This document shows, piece by piece, positions 24,213 to 33,800 of a DNA stretch of 64,000 nucleotides. Both the position numbers and the translations under genes were made by a program. This stretch comes from Desulfatirhabdium butyrativorans DSM 18734 (GTDB lineage: Bacteria > Desulfobacterota > Desulfobacteria > Desulfobacterales > Desulfatirhabdiaceae): assembly GCF_000429925.1 (NCBI RefSeq), contig NZ_AUCU01000017.1, positions 60,206-124,205 of the forward strand. Direction: 5' to 3'. The first letter of the stretch is position 1. Each line of letters opens with the position of its first letter. Below the pieces are notes generated by a model that saw nothing but the letters and a program-made list of their open reading frames with translations, searched no databases and was not told the DNA's origin.

Positions 24213-25697
24213 TCACCCCTTTTCCAAAGGCAGCCACACGGTGAAGGTGCTGCCTTTTTGGGGAATGCTCTCCACCGCAATCTTTCCCTGGTGGGATTCG
24301 ACGATTTTCTGGACGATGGCCAGTCCCAGGCCCGTTCCCTGGATCGACCGGGTATCCTGGTTCCGAACCCGGTAAAACCGCTGAAAGATTTTTTTCGTCT
24401 CTTCTTCATTCATGCCAAGTCCGGTATCCCGGACCCGCAGGGCGAAATAATCCCCTGCCGCTTCGGCCGAAACCGTCACCACGCCGCCATTCGGAGAGTA
24501 CTTGATGGCATTGGTAAGAAGGTTGGAGAGCACTTCCTCCATGTTCCTCCGGTTGGCCCGGATGGGCGGCAGGGACTCGGGAATTTCCGCAATCAGACAG
24601 ATGGACTCGGATTCGGCCCTGGGCCGGTGAAATTCCACCTGATCCCGGATGATGGCCGCCATGTCGAGAAGGGATCGTTCCGAAACGATCAGCCCCGATT
24701 CGATCGTGGCCAAATCCAGCAGTTCCGTCGTCATCTGAGCGAGGTTGCCGATCTTCTCATATGCCCGCTCCAGGATTTCCCGCTGTTTGGGGGTGAGATC
24801 CCCCGCGAGCCCTTCCAGAATGACCTGAAGCTGCATCAGCACGGAATTCATGGGGCTTCGAAGCTCGTGGCTCACCATCGAAACGAAATCGGATTTCATG
24901 CGGTCCATGTGTTTCAGGGCCGTGATGTCATTCAAGACCACGATGGCGCCGACAAGCCTTCCCGGCCGGTTCCGAAACGGAATCACCCGAACAAGAACCA
25001 CCGCCTCTTCCGCTTCTTCACCCGGGCAGAGCGCCAGTTCCCGGACCGTTTCTTCAATTGCGTCCCCATCTCCTTCAAACCCGCCGGTCGCCTCATGCAC
25101 GAGCTCTTTGAGCGGCTCAAACCCGATGACCTCCCGGTAATCGAGCCCCCAGGGCGCAAGCGTCGTCGATGCGGCCATCCGCAGAAAGGTCGGGTTTGCC
25201 AGAACCACCCGATGCTGGCGGTTGATACACAAGACGCCCTCCGAAAGCCGATTGACCAGTGTTCTCAGCCGGGAGCGGGTTTCGGAAATATCCCGCAACG
25301 CCCGGTTGAACTCGATGGCCTTGGAAACCGTTACCCGCAGTTGCTCCGGCGAAAATGGCTTGGGGATGAAATCGAAAGCGCCCCGTTTCATGGCATCCAC
25401 GGAATGCTCCACCGTGGCGTAACCGGTGATGACGATCACGACGGTATCCGGATAGCATTCCCGGATGTTGGCCAGGACATCCAATCCGGAGAGCTCAGGC
25501 ATCATCAGATCGAGCAACACTATGTCGAAATAGGATTCCTGGACCAGATTGAGCCCTTTCAGGCCGTCCGGCGCGAGAGTCACTTCATAGCCGCAGTCTT
25601 CCAGCACCATGCTGCAGGCTTCCCGGATGCGCGGTTCATCGTCGATGACCAATATGCGAATCGGACTTGCATCCGAATCATTCCAGATGTCATTCAT
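24213..25697 (-). CDS. Response-regulator receiver fused to PAS-type histidine kinase
   Basis: About 494 residues from the ATG at 25697 (site aggac just upstream; a longer start at 25748 would overlap the upstream gene). Order: receiver domain (RILVIDDEPRIREA, phospho-Asp in VLLDLMMPE, lysine in IPKPF), a PAS-like region, HisKA with phospho-His in SMVSHELRSPMN, and HATPase (NLLTNAIKYSPNG, DTGLGM, GTGLGLAIVQKIV). It lacks an output domain and a membrane span, so it is a cytosolic phosphorelay component. It lies 13 bases after the PAS kinase gene, last in the redox operon. Confidence 0.85.
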   Translation of the reverse strand: MNDIWNDSDASPIRILVIDDEPRIREACSMVLEDCGYEVTLAPDGLKGLNLVQESYFDIVLLDLMMPELSGLDVLANIRECYPDTVVIVITGYATVEHSVDAMKRGAFDFIPKPFSPEQLRVTVSKAIEFNRALRDISETRSRLRTLVNRLSEGVLCINRQHRVVLANPTFLRMAASTTLAPWGLDYREVIGFEPLKELVHEATGGFEGDGDAIEETVRELALCPGEEAEEAVVLVRVIPFRNRPGRLVGAIVVLNDITALKHMDRMKSDFVSMVSHELRSPMNSVLMQLQVILEGLAGDLTPKQREILERAYEKIGNLAQMTTELLDLATIESGLIVSERSLLDMAAIIRDQVEFHRPRAESESICLIAEIPESLPPIRANRRNMEEVLSNLLTNAIKYSPNGGVVTVSAEAAGDYFALRVRDTGLGMNEEETKKIFQRFYRVRNQDTRSIQGTGLGLAIVQKIVESHQGKIAVESIPQKGSTFTVWLPLEKG

Positions 25698-25710
25698 GTC
25701 GTCCTGTCTT

Positions 25711-27222
25711 TCAACCGATGGATTCCGGCAAACCGTGTTCTGCTGCATGGAAGAGGGGCAGTGCCAGCAGAAACGTCGTTCCGCCGGGTCCGGTTTCCTT
25801 GACGGAAAGATTGCCGTTGTTGTCTTTCACGATGCCGATGGCCGTACTCAATCCCAGACCCGTTCCCTTGCCCGGGGCCTTGGTGGAGTAAAACGGATCG
25901 AAAATATGCGCCAGGTGTTCCTTGGCAATCCCGCTGCCACTATCCTGCACCTCGATGCATCCCACATCCCTTGCGCTTTCCGCATAGGTCCGCAACATCA
26001 GCACGCCTTTCCCTGCCATGGCGTCGATCGCATTCATGATCAGGTTGATCATCACCTGCTTCAATTTGTTTTTGTCGGCAAATACCCGAATGGGTTCGGC
26101 GGACAATTCCTTGCGGATCTCGATGTGCATCAGCAGCTTCTGGTCACGGATCAGACGAAGCCCTTCTTCCACGAGCTCGTCGAGTCCGAACACCTCTTTG
26201 CGGATGGTCGTCTGACGACTGTACACCAGAAGGTTCTTGACGATGTCGCGGCATCGCTCCGCATCTTCCAGGATGCAGGCAAGGGTCTTGCGCAGGGAGC
26301 TTCCGGGCGGCAGTTTCTCGAGGGCCATTCCGGTAAACATCAGAATGCCGGTCAGCGGATTGTTGATCTCATGGGCGACACCTGCGGCCAGTCTGCCCAG
26401 GGAGGCCATTTTTTCCGACTGCACCACCTGTGCCTGGGCTTCGATCAGTTTCTGCCGCACCGCAAGCCGCTCCCGCAGATCGTTGTAGATGCCCATCGTC
26501 GCGACTTCTTCATTTCCCTCATAAATGATGGCCGCCGTCATTTCCGCGGGAACGATTTCTCCGGAGGCCGTGCGGATGTCCACCCGGGTCATGGGCAGCT
26601 TGCCATGCCCTCCGAAAGCATCATCGCGCAGTTTCTTCATGATGTCCCGAGCCACGCCCGGCGGATAGAGCACCTCGATGTTCAGCCGCTCCACCGATTC
26701 GAGCCGGTACCCGAAAAGCGTTTCAGCGGCTCGGTTCATCAGCAGCACCAGCCCCTTGCGATCTGCTGCCACAATGGGAGAAGGCGAGCTCTGGATCACC
26801 CGATCCATGAACTCGCTGATTCCCTGAAACATGATCTCGAGCTGTTTGGTTTTGGTGACATCCCGGATCGACTCGATCACGAAAGCCACTTCACCCCGGT
26901 CGTCGAGAATGGGGGAGAAGACCCGGTCTTCCCAGCGCATGCGGCCGTCTTCGGTACGAATCTGCCGCAGCAGGGAATGTCCGCTTTTCTGCTCGATGGT
27001 CTTGGCAAACGGGCAATCATCCCGAAGGCAGGGCAGGTCGGGATCATGGCCGTTTTGAAACAGATCGCGGCAAGTTTTGCCCAGGATGGATTCCTCTTTG
27101 TCGATGTGCATTTTTTCGAGGAATCTGCGGTTGGCTGCGACGATCTGCGAATGGGTGTCGAGAACCAGCGTGGGGAAGGACAACGAGTCGAAAACGCGGC
27201 TTCTCCAGTCTGGCGCATTCAT
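25711..27222 (-). CDS. PAS-domain sensor histidine kinase
   Basis: 503 residues; the ATG at 27222 sits in an ATGA overlap with the upstream gene, which settles the start. Two PAS domains precede the kinase. The first carries a cysteine-rich insert (GKTCRDLFQ, LPCLRDDCPFAK) as in many redox-sensing PAS proteins of this group. HisKA contains VAHEINNPLTG, and HATPase has NAIDAM, DSGSGI and GTGLGLSTAIG. No transmembrane span is visible, so it is cytosolic. A role in sensing redox or carbon state for the neighbouring Hdr/Met genes is inferred from position. Confidence 0.85.
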   Translation of the reverse strand: MNAPDWRSRVFDSLSFPTLVLDTHSQIVAANRRFLEKMHIDKEESILGKTCRDLFQNGHDPDLPCLRDDCPFAKTIEQKSGHSLLRQIRTEDGRMRWEDRVFSPILDDRGEVAFVIESIRDVTKTKQLEIMFQGISEFMDRVIQSSPSPIVAADRKGLVLLMNRAAETLFGYRLESVERLNIEVLYPPGVARDIMKKLRDDAFGGHGKLPMTRVDIRTASGEIVPAEMTAAIIYEGNEEVATMGIYNDLRERLAVRQKLIEAQAQVVQSEKMASLGRLAAGVAHEINNPLTGILMFTGMALEKLPPGSSLRKTLACILEDAERCRDIVKNLLVYSRQTTIRKEVFGLDELVEEGLRLIRDQKLLMHIEIRKELSAEPIRVFADKNKLKQVMINLIMNAIDAMAGKGVLMLRTYAESARDVGCIEVQDSGSGIAKEHLAHIFDPFYSTKAPGKGTGLGLSTAIGIVKDNNGNLSVKETGPGGTTFLLALPLFHAAEHGLPESIG

Positions 27223-27731
27223 GGCAGGCAGGTATCCGATGGGTGTTGGAACGATCGGCTCAAGGACGAAGAAGCCCGATCGGCCATGCCGGCGGCAAGC
27301 AGCAAATAGACCGAGCTGGCGCTGCATACCAGAAGCCGGGGTCTGATGCCTTCCCGGCGCAGATCGTTTTGGACGGCATGCGCAATGCCGAAACGATCCC
27401 CGAAATGCGGGCCCTGAAAGCAGAGCAGATCGACGGATTCCACGTCTTCGTCGATTGCCGGCAGATTGCCCCACATGTGATCAAATCCGGTTGGGCCGGG
27501 ATGATCCTGGGGACGAACCACTGCTGAAAGCCGGAGGCCGCCGTCAGCAAGCGAACTGACCGCAACCAGGGCGATATCGGGCTGATCCTCGAAGCGCCCG
27601 TCCGCCAGCAGGCGGCCTGCATCGGCGAATGCCCCGGCCGGAATGATTTTGGAGTAGCAGGCGAGCGACTTCTGGCAAAACAGGCCATAGGTCTTGATGA
27701 TCGGTTCCCAATAAATGGCGATGGTTTCCAT
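27219..27731 (-). CDS. Uncharacterised protein, possibly ACT-like (second of pair)
   Basis: 170 residues from METIAIYWEPIIKTYG; the start overlaps the preceding stop (TGATG), and its own stop overlaps the PAS kinase start. I do not recognise a named family. The C-terminal stretch RPRLLVCSASSVYLLLAAG resembles the second ACT repeat of aspartokinases, and it follows another protein of similar length and style, so a small-ligand sensor is a reasonable guess. No catalytic motif is visible. Confidence 0.6.
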   Translation of the reverse strand: METIAIYWEPIIKTYGLFCQKSLACYSKIIPAGAFADAGRLLADGRFEDQPDIALVAVSSLADGGLRLSAVVRPQDHPGPTGFDHMWGNLPAIDEDVESVDLLCFQGPHFGDRFGIAHAVQNDLRREGIRPRLLVCSASSVYLLLAAGMADRASSSLSRSFQHPSDTCLP

Positions 27732-28288
27732 CAGGATCGCTCCTGATACCGAACCTGAAATTCGGGCTCGAAGGGGGCATGGTTTTCCGGCAGGCGGACA
27801 TGATCCAGGAGACTTTCGATGCATTCCTTGCGCCGATCATGATCCGTCAACACCACGAGGCTTGCGAGGGACGAGCCGGCGGCGTAAATCGGAAGCGCCC
27901 GGCAGGCGAAGGCCTGCAGGATCTTTCCGAGAAGAGTGAGTCGTCTGCCGAAAGGATATACGCTGATGGCGACCACGGGAGCGATCCGGCGGATGCCGTC
28001 CACGTCCTGCAGAATCGGCTGTGCCCGATCGATCTCGGACGCATCGATGCAGAACATGGCGCAGGCCGCATTTTTCGCCGCATCGATCAGCACGACCGGC
28101 AGATTGATCTGACCGGAAGCCAGGCGCTCGAGAACGGATTCGAGCGCCTCGGGATCGGGGGTTTCCCAGCGGATCAGAACGAGCGGGTTGCTGAGTTTGA
28201 TCCCGCCTACGGCAAGTTTATCGCTTTGCGTGAGGCTGGAATCCGTGTCCGCTGGAGATGAAACGACTCGTTGGACCATCGGGATCAT
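27731..28288 (-). CDS. Uncharacterised protein, possibly ACT-like (first of pair)
   Basis: 185 residues from MIPMVQRVVSS, whose ATG overlaps the response-regulator stop (ATGA); a longer frame to 28474 is only the shadow of that gene. The text GKILQAFACRALPIYAAGSSLASLVVLTDHDRRKECIESL strongly recalls the ACT regulatory domain of aspartokinases, but there is no kinase domain. Lying between a receiver protein and a sensor kinase, it may bind an amino acid or a folate-pathway ligand. Confidence 0.6.
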   Translation of the reverse strand: MIPMVQRVVSSPADTDSSLTQSDKLAVGGIKLSNPLVLIRWETPDPEALESVLERLASGQINLPVVLIDAAKNAACAMFCIDASEIDRAQPILQDVDGIRRIAPVVAISVYPFGRRLTLLGKILQAFACRALPIYAAGSSLASLVVLTDHDRRKECIESLLDHVRLPENHAPFEPEFQVRYQERS

Positions 28289-28671
28289 CCGAGATGGTCT
28301 TTCACGATTTCGACGAGTTTGTTCAGATCGATGGGCTTTGGAACGTAATCGTCTGCCAGGGTGTTCTTGCCGTCCCAGTGGGTGTAGCTGGTCGATGGTA
28401 CGGCATCGGCCACGGCCGTCAGCAGAACGACGATGATGCCCTTGTAATCGTCGCTTTTCTTGAGCTCGTCGCAAAGGACATAGCCGTTTTTCCGCGGCAT
28501 CATCACATCCAGAATGACCAGTGCGGGCTTCTCCTTCTGGATCTGTTCCATGGCTTCCACGCCGTCATAGGCCTTGGCCGTGCGGAAATTCATGCTCTCG
28601 AGTTTCATTGTGACGGATTCCACCAGATCGGGATCGTCGTCTACTACCAGAATCAGGGGTTTCGTACTCAT
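28285..28671 (-). CDS. Single-domain response regulator (CheY-like)
   Basis: 128 residues from MSTKPLILVVDDD (site aaagg upstream; a longer start at 28707 is possible). Acid pocket DDD, phospho-Asp in LVILDVMMPRKNG, Thr in VVLLTAV and Lys in VPKPIDLN are all present. It has no output domain. It starts 108 bases downstream of metF and is coupled to the ACT-like genes and kinases that follow, so it likely passes phosphate within that set. Confidence 0.9.
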   Translation of the reverse strand: MSTKPLILVVDDDPDLVESVTMKLESMNFRTAKAYDGVEAMEQIQKEKPALVILDVMMPRKNGYVLCDELKKSDDYKGIIVVLLTAVADAVPSTSYTHWDGKNTLADDYVPKPIDLNKLVEIVKDHLG

Positions 28672-28779
28672 TTCGGGTTTTCCTTTCAAATTGATGGATG
28701 ATGTCATAAAAAATATCGGTCAAATCAGCAGGATCAATCGGATCCTCCGGATGAATCGGATCCGAACGATCCTTTTCCT

Positions 28780-29706
28780 TCAGTTGATCTTCGGTCGCGG
28801 ATACAATCCGGCCTTCTGCACGATTTCGGGAACCTTGTGCTCCCATTCGATGGCCATCAGGTGAATGCCGGCCACTCCCTCGATCTGTCTGAGCCGCTGG
28901 ATCATTTCCACGCAGATGGCAATGCCTTCATCCGCCTGCTTCTCCTTGGGGGTTGCGGCCATCCGGTCCACGATGTGCTGGGGAACATCCATGCCCGGGA
29001 CCTTGTTTTTCATGTAGCGGGCCATGCCGACGGTCTTGATGGGCGTCACCCCCGCCAGGATGTCGCATTTTTCATGCAGCCCGCGCTTTCGCACCCCTTC
29101 CATCCAGAGCTCGAATTTTTCGAGATTGAAAATGCACTGCGTCTGAATGAAATCTACACCCGCAGCCACTTTTTTCGCAAGCCTGGCCACCCGCAGCTCG
29201 AAGGGATCGGCGAAGGGATTGGCCGCAGCACCGATGAACATCTTTGGCGGATTTTCGATGTCCGCCCCGCCCTGAAATTTGCCCTCGTCCCGCATCTTGC
29301 GAACCATCTGGATGAACTGGATCGAATCGATGTCGTGAACTGCGGCAGCCATCGGATGGTCCCCGAATTTGGGATGATCGCCCGACAGGCAAAGCATGGT
29401 GTTGATCCCATGGGAATAGGCGCCGATGATGTCGGCTTGCATGGCCAGGCGGTTTCTGTCCCGGGTGACCATCTGCAGGATGGGATGAAGCCCGGCCTGG
29501 CGCAGAAAAAGACTTGCGCCGAAACTCGACATGCGTACCATGGCCGTCTGGTTGTCCGTTACATTGACGGCGTCCACATAGTCGCCCAACATCTTGGCTT
29601 TTTCCAGAATCTTTGCGGGAACGGCCCCTCGCGGCGGCCCGCACTCCGAGGTGACAGCAAAATTTCCGGAACGGAGAACTTTTTCGAGTACGCTTTCGGT
29701 TTTCAT
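28780..29706 (-). CDS. metF: Methylenetetrahydrofolate reductase, MetF family
   Basis: 308 residues. Family blocks are FAVTSECGPPRGAVP, VNVTDNQTAMVRMSS (flavin and folate site), MVTRDRNRLAMQADI and DFIQTQCIFNLEKFE. It reduces methylene-THF to methyl-THF in the methyl branch of the Wood-Ljungdahl pathway. Its ATG overlaps the metV stop by four bases, matching the MetVF complex in which MetV supplies an iron-sulfur zinc protein in place of an NADH domain. This is the second MetF-family gene of the operon. Confidence 0.9.
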   Translation of the reverse strand: MKTESVLEKVLRSGNFAVTSECGPPRGAVPAKILEKAKMLGDYVDAVNVTDNQTAMVRMSSFGASLFLRQAGLHPILQMVTRDRNRLAMQADIIGAYSHGINTMLCLSGDHPKFGDHPMAAAVHDIDSIQFIQMVRKMRDEGKFQGGADIENPPKMFIGAAANPFADPFELRVARLAKKVAAGVDFIQTQCIFNLEKFELWMEGVRKRGLHEKCDILAGVTPIKTVGMARYMKNKVPGMDVPQHIVDRMAATPKEKQADEGIAICVEMIQRLRQIEGVAGIHLMAIEWEHKVPEIVQKAGLYPRPKIN

Positions 29707-30371
29707 TCGGCCAGATCCTCCCTTACGATTTTTCTTGGGCCGGCCCCCCGGCCGTTTCTCCAGTCCTTCGCCGGAATAATCTCTTCATAGCGATCCGTCA
29801 GATTGAGCGCCTTGAGCCGCTCCCAGATCAGCGCCCAGGCGCAGTCCACATCCGGGCTGATCTCGCATTTTCCGCCGGTCGATCCGCCGCAGGGGCCGTT
29901 CATCAACTGTTTGGAACAGCGGGCGATGGGGCAGATGCCCGCCGTGATGCCGAGCAGGCAGTCGCCGCATCCGGCGCAACGCTCGGCCCATACCCCCTGG
30001 CGTTCGGATGCGCCCATGAATTTCGTGTTGACCGCCGGAAAAACCGGTTTGTTGCGGTAGCGCCGGGCCAGCTCCTGCACCCCGCAGCCGCAGGCCATGG
30101 ACAGAACAGCGTCCACGCCGTCGATCATAGACACGAGCTCTTCCACATATTCCGGATCACACTGGCGCTCGAGGGTATGTTCCAGAATCTGGATGGATTT
30201 TCCCTGTTTCAAAAAAGCCATCTGCAGCATCGAAGAGAGGATCCCCACTTCCTTTCGGCCTCCCGCCGAGCAGACGGTGACGCATTCATTGCATCCGACC
30301 AGTAGAATCTTCTGGAACGGCCGGATATATTCGATGATTTCATCGATGGGTTTGCGTTCAGCAGTAATCAT
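29703..30371 (-). CDS. metV: MetV, methylene-THF reductase C-terminal-domain iron-sulfur protein
   Basis: 222 residues. Cysteine clusters GCNECVTVCSAGG, ACGCGVQELA, CAGCGDCLLGITAGICPIARC and LMNGPCGGSTGGKCEI are the pattern of MetV/MTHFR-C proteins, which bind [4Fe-4S] and zinc and form the MetVF complex. Electron supply is expected from HdrA/MvhD. A ribosome site ggag lies 11 bases upstream; the gene follows mvhD with a 42-base gap. Confidence 0.9.
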   Translation of the reverse strand: MITAERKPIDEIIEYIRPFQKILLVGCNECVTVCSAGGRKEVGILSSMLQMAFLKQGKSIQILEHTLERQCDPEYVEELVSMIDGVDAVLSMACGCGVQELARRYRNKPVFPAVNTKFMGASERQGVWAERCAGCGDCLLGITAGICPIARCSKQLMNGPCGGSTGGKCEISPDVDCAWALIWERLKALNLTDRYEEIIPAKDWRNGRGAGPRKIVREDLAE

Positions 30372-30413
30372 GAGACGATTTTCTCCTTCAAAGATGGGAG
30401 CGCTCGCTCCCGG

Positions 30414-30851
30414 TTAGGCGGCATCCCGGTGCAGGGACCGGATCGGGGTCGGCCCGAGGGCCCGGATGGTTTCGGTAAATTCTTTGGCCACTTCCGCAAA
30501 CCGCTCCCCCATGCCTGCGGACATCTTGAACATCGCCAGTCGCTCGGCGCCGATGCCGATATCATCGAGCAGCTTCTGGACATAGGCCACCCGTCTGGAA
30601 GCCCGATGGTTGCCGTTTTTGAAGTGGCAGTCCCCATCGAGACATCCGGCCACATAGACCCCGTCGGCGCCTTTTTCGAAGGCCTTGAGGATGTGGATGG
30701 CATCCACCTTGCCGGAGCAGGGAACCCGGATGATCGACACATTGGCGGGATAACACAGGCGTCTGGTACCGGCCATGTCGGCTGCGGTGTAGGCGCAGTA
30801 GTGGCAGCAAAAGGCGATGATGACTGGTTCAAAGGGTTCTTGGGTTGTCAT
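30414..30851 (-). CDS. mvhD: MvhD-type hydrogenase iron-sulfur subunit
   Basis: 145 residues from MTTQEPFEPVIIAFCCHYCAY; the ATG overlaps the hdrA stop (ATGA), which rules out the longer frame to 31049. FCCHYCAYTAADMAG, RVPCSGKVD and VAGCLDGDCHFKNGN give the conserved cysteines of the [2Fe-2S] MvhD/FlpD family. It passes electrons between HdrA and a partner dehydrogenase; no hydrogenase or formate dehydrogenase gene is in the window, so the donor is elsewhere. Confidence 0.9.
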   Translation of the reverse strand: MTTQEPFEPVIIAFCCHYCAYTAADMAGTRRLCYPANVSIIRVPCSGKVDAIHILKAFEKGADGVYVAGCLDGDCHFKNGNHRASRRVAYVQKLLDDIGIGAERLAMFKMSAGMGERFAEVAKEFTETIRALGPTPIRSLHRDAA

Positions 30852-33800
30852 AGAACCATCCTTTCGAGCAATCCATTGAGTTTTTCCAGAATCTGATCGT
30901 CTTCGAACTTCATCAACTGAATGGCCTTGGCCGGGCATTCCGAGGCGCAAAGCCCGCATCCGCGGCACCGGACGGGATCGATCTGGGAGTAGCCGTCCGC
31001 ATTGATGAAGGGCACCCCGAAGGGGCATACCCGCACGCAGATAAGGCATGCCGCACAGCGTTTGGAATCGACATGGGCCACTGCAGAAGGCAGCTCCACG
31101 GTTTGTTTGCTGAGCATGGTCATGGCCCTGGAGGCTGCAGCTTCGGCCTGCGCCACACTTTCGCGGATGGACTTGGGCGCATGGGCCGTTCCGGCGACGA
31201 AAAAGCCGGGGACCGGCAGATCGACGGGCCGCAGTTTGATGTGATCCTCCAGGAAATAGCCGTCCGGCGTTCTGGGCAGGCGGAAGATGGCGGCCAGGTC
31301 CTCGGCGGATTCTTCGTCCACCGCAAAACCGGTGCTCAGTAGCAGCGCATCGGCGGAAACGGCCAGCCGGCGATCGATGATGGGGTCATGGAAGGTGACT
31401 TCCACCTGAGCGCCATCGGCGCTCACCACCGGCGGATTCTCCGGCTCATACCGCACGAAGACGACACCGGCTTCCCGGGCCTTCTGGTAGTAAAGTTCCT
31501 GGAAACCGTAGGTACGAATATCCCGGTAGAGCACGAAAATCCGGGCTTCCGGATGAACGGCCTTGATGGCGAGGGCGTTTTTGATGGCCGCCTGGCAGCA
31601 GATGCGCGAGCAGTTCGGATTGCCCGGTACGCGCGATCCGACACACTGGATCATCACCACCGTGTTCCAGTTCTTTACGCTATCCGCCTGCTCCGCCAGG
31701 ATGGCGTCGGCATCGAGCTGGGTCATTACGGCCGGATGCCGGCCCAGCAGATACAGTTCGGGCCGGTTGGGAATGGCGCCTGTAGCGAGAATGGTCGCCC
31801 CGTGGCTGATCTGGCGGTAGAACATTTTGGGCCCGATCTGGAGTCCTGTCTTGAAGAGACCCGGGATGCCGCTGTGATCGACGATGAAGGCGCTGGTGAT
31901 CACCTGGATGTTGGGGTGGTTCATGGTCTTTTCGACGAGATCCCGGACGAAGGAGGTCACATCATCGCCCTCGATGGTCTTGTGAACCAGGTTCGCCGTT
32001 CCGCCGAGCATCGATCGGCGCTCCACCAGAAACACGCGCTTCCCCTGGTCGGCCAATCGAAGACTTGCGCTCATGCCGGCCACACCGCCGCCGACCACCA
32101 GTACATCCGGATTCATTTCGAGGCGGTTGTCCGCCAGGGCGCGAGCTTTTCGCACCGAGGAAACGGCCGCCCACATCAATTGCCTGGCCTTGGCCTTGGC
32201 GTCCTGCAGATGGTCATAGTGAACCCAGGTATCCTGATCCCGCAGGTTGGCGATTTCGAGCAGGTTCCGGTTGAGGCCGGCTTTGCGGATGAGGTCCTGA
32301 AAGCGGATTTCATGGGTCCTGGGCGAGCAGCCGCCGATGACGACGCGGTTCAGCCGGTTCTCGATGATGCTCTCCCGAATGGCTTCCATGGAGCCCCGCG
32401 AGCAGCCGTGCCCGACAGCGCGGGAAACCACCACACCGGGCAGCTTGGCCGAAAATTCAGTCAGATCCGCCACGTCGATCACACCGCCGATGTTTTCGCC
32501 GCACTCACAGATGAACACCCCGATCCGCGGATCCTGACCGCTTACATCGATCTCGGGGATTTCTTCCGGGATTTCCGCTTCCGGATCCGCTGGCGCCTCG
32601 ATGGCCTTTTCCACATGGGCCGATGCCCGGCAGGCCGCGGCACTGGCCTGGATCATGGTTTCGGGGATATCCTTGGGGCTTTCGAACATCCCGCAGACAT
32701 AGACCCCGGGGCGCGATGTGGCCACCGGGTCGAAAGGCGCGCTTGCCGCAAACCCGTAAGCGTTCAGCTCGACGCCGATGGCTTTAGCCATGGCCTGAAG
32801 CTCGGCAGACGTATGGAATCCGGTGGAAAGAACGACCAGATCGAATTTGTCCTCGATCATGGCGGAGGCTTCCTCCGAAGCGTAGGTCACGGTCAGCCGG
32901 TCTTCCCCGGGTTTGCGGAAAACACTGTGGGGCCGGCTGCGCACGAAACGGATGCCATACTGGCTGCGGCATCGCTCGTAGTAAAGCTCGTAGTCTTTCC
33001 CGAAGGTTCGGATGTCCATGTAGAAAATGGCCGTATCGATGCTCTGCTGGAACCGCTCCTTGGTGACGGTGGCTTCCTTGAGGGCGAACATACAGCAGGC
33101 GCTCGAACAATAGGGCATCGCATTTTTCTGGAGCCCCCGGGAGCCCACGCACTGGATCCACGCGATTTTTTCCGGAACGCGGCCGTTCGATGGGCAGACG
33201 AGGTTGCCGCCGGTCGGCCCGGATGCGGACAGAATCCGCTCGTACTCGAGGCTTGTGACCACATCGGGATCCTTGCCGTAGCTAAAATTATCCAATACGG
33301 CCGGATCGAAAATGGAAGCGCCCATGGCCAAGACAACGGAGCCGACACCGACCTCGGCGCGCTTTTCCGTATCCTCCGGCCGGATGGCCCCTGCCGGGCA
33401 GCAGCGCGCCAGGGCTTCCCAGTCCCGCACCCTGGCCGGATCGATCCGGTAGGCCTGGGGCGTTGCCTGCGGATAGCGCATGCAGGTGGGCGCCCGGTGG
33501 TCAAGCCCCGGCTTGAATTCGACGCATTCGGGAAACTGCCTCTGGCACTCGCCGCAGGCCGTGCATAGCGCCGTATCGATGTAACGGGGCATGGTGTGGA
33601 GCGTTGCGGTAAACCGGCCGGCTTCCCCCTCCAGGGCGGCCAGTTCAGTCAGCGGCATCCATTCGATGTGGCGGCTCCGGCTCTCTTCGGAGACGTCCGG
33701 TGAAATGGTGCACAGATCGCAATTGTTGGTTGGAAACGTCCGGTCGAGCTGGGTCATCAGCCCGCCGATCGTGTTGGCCTTGTCGACCATCAGCACGTTC

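Noticed and set aside
31388-33568. 726-codon open frame on the plus strand
   Set aside because: It is antisense to the double hdrA gene, has no recognisable domain and arises from the codon bias of that gene.
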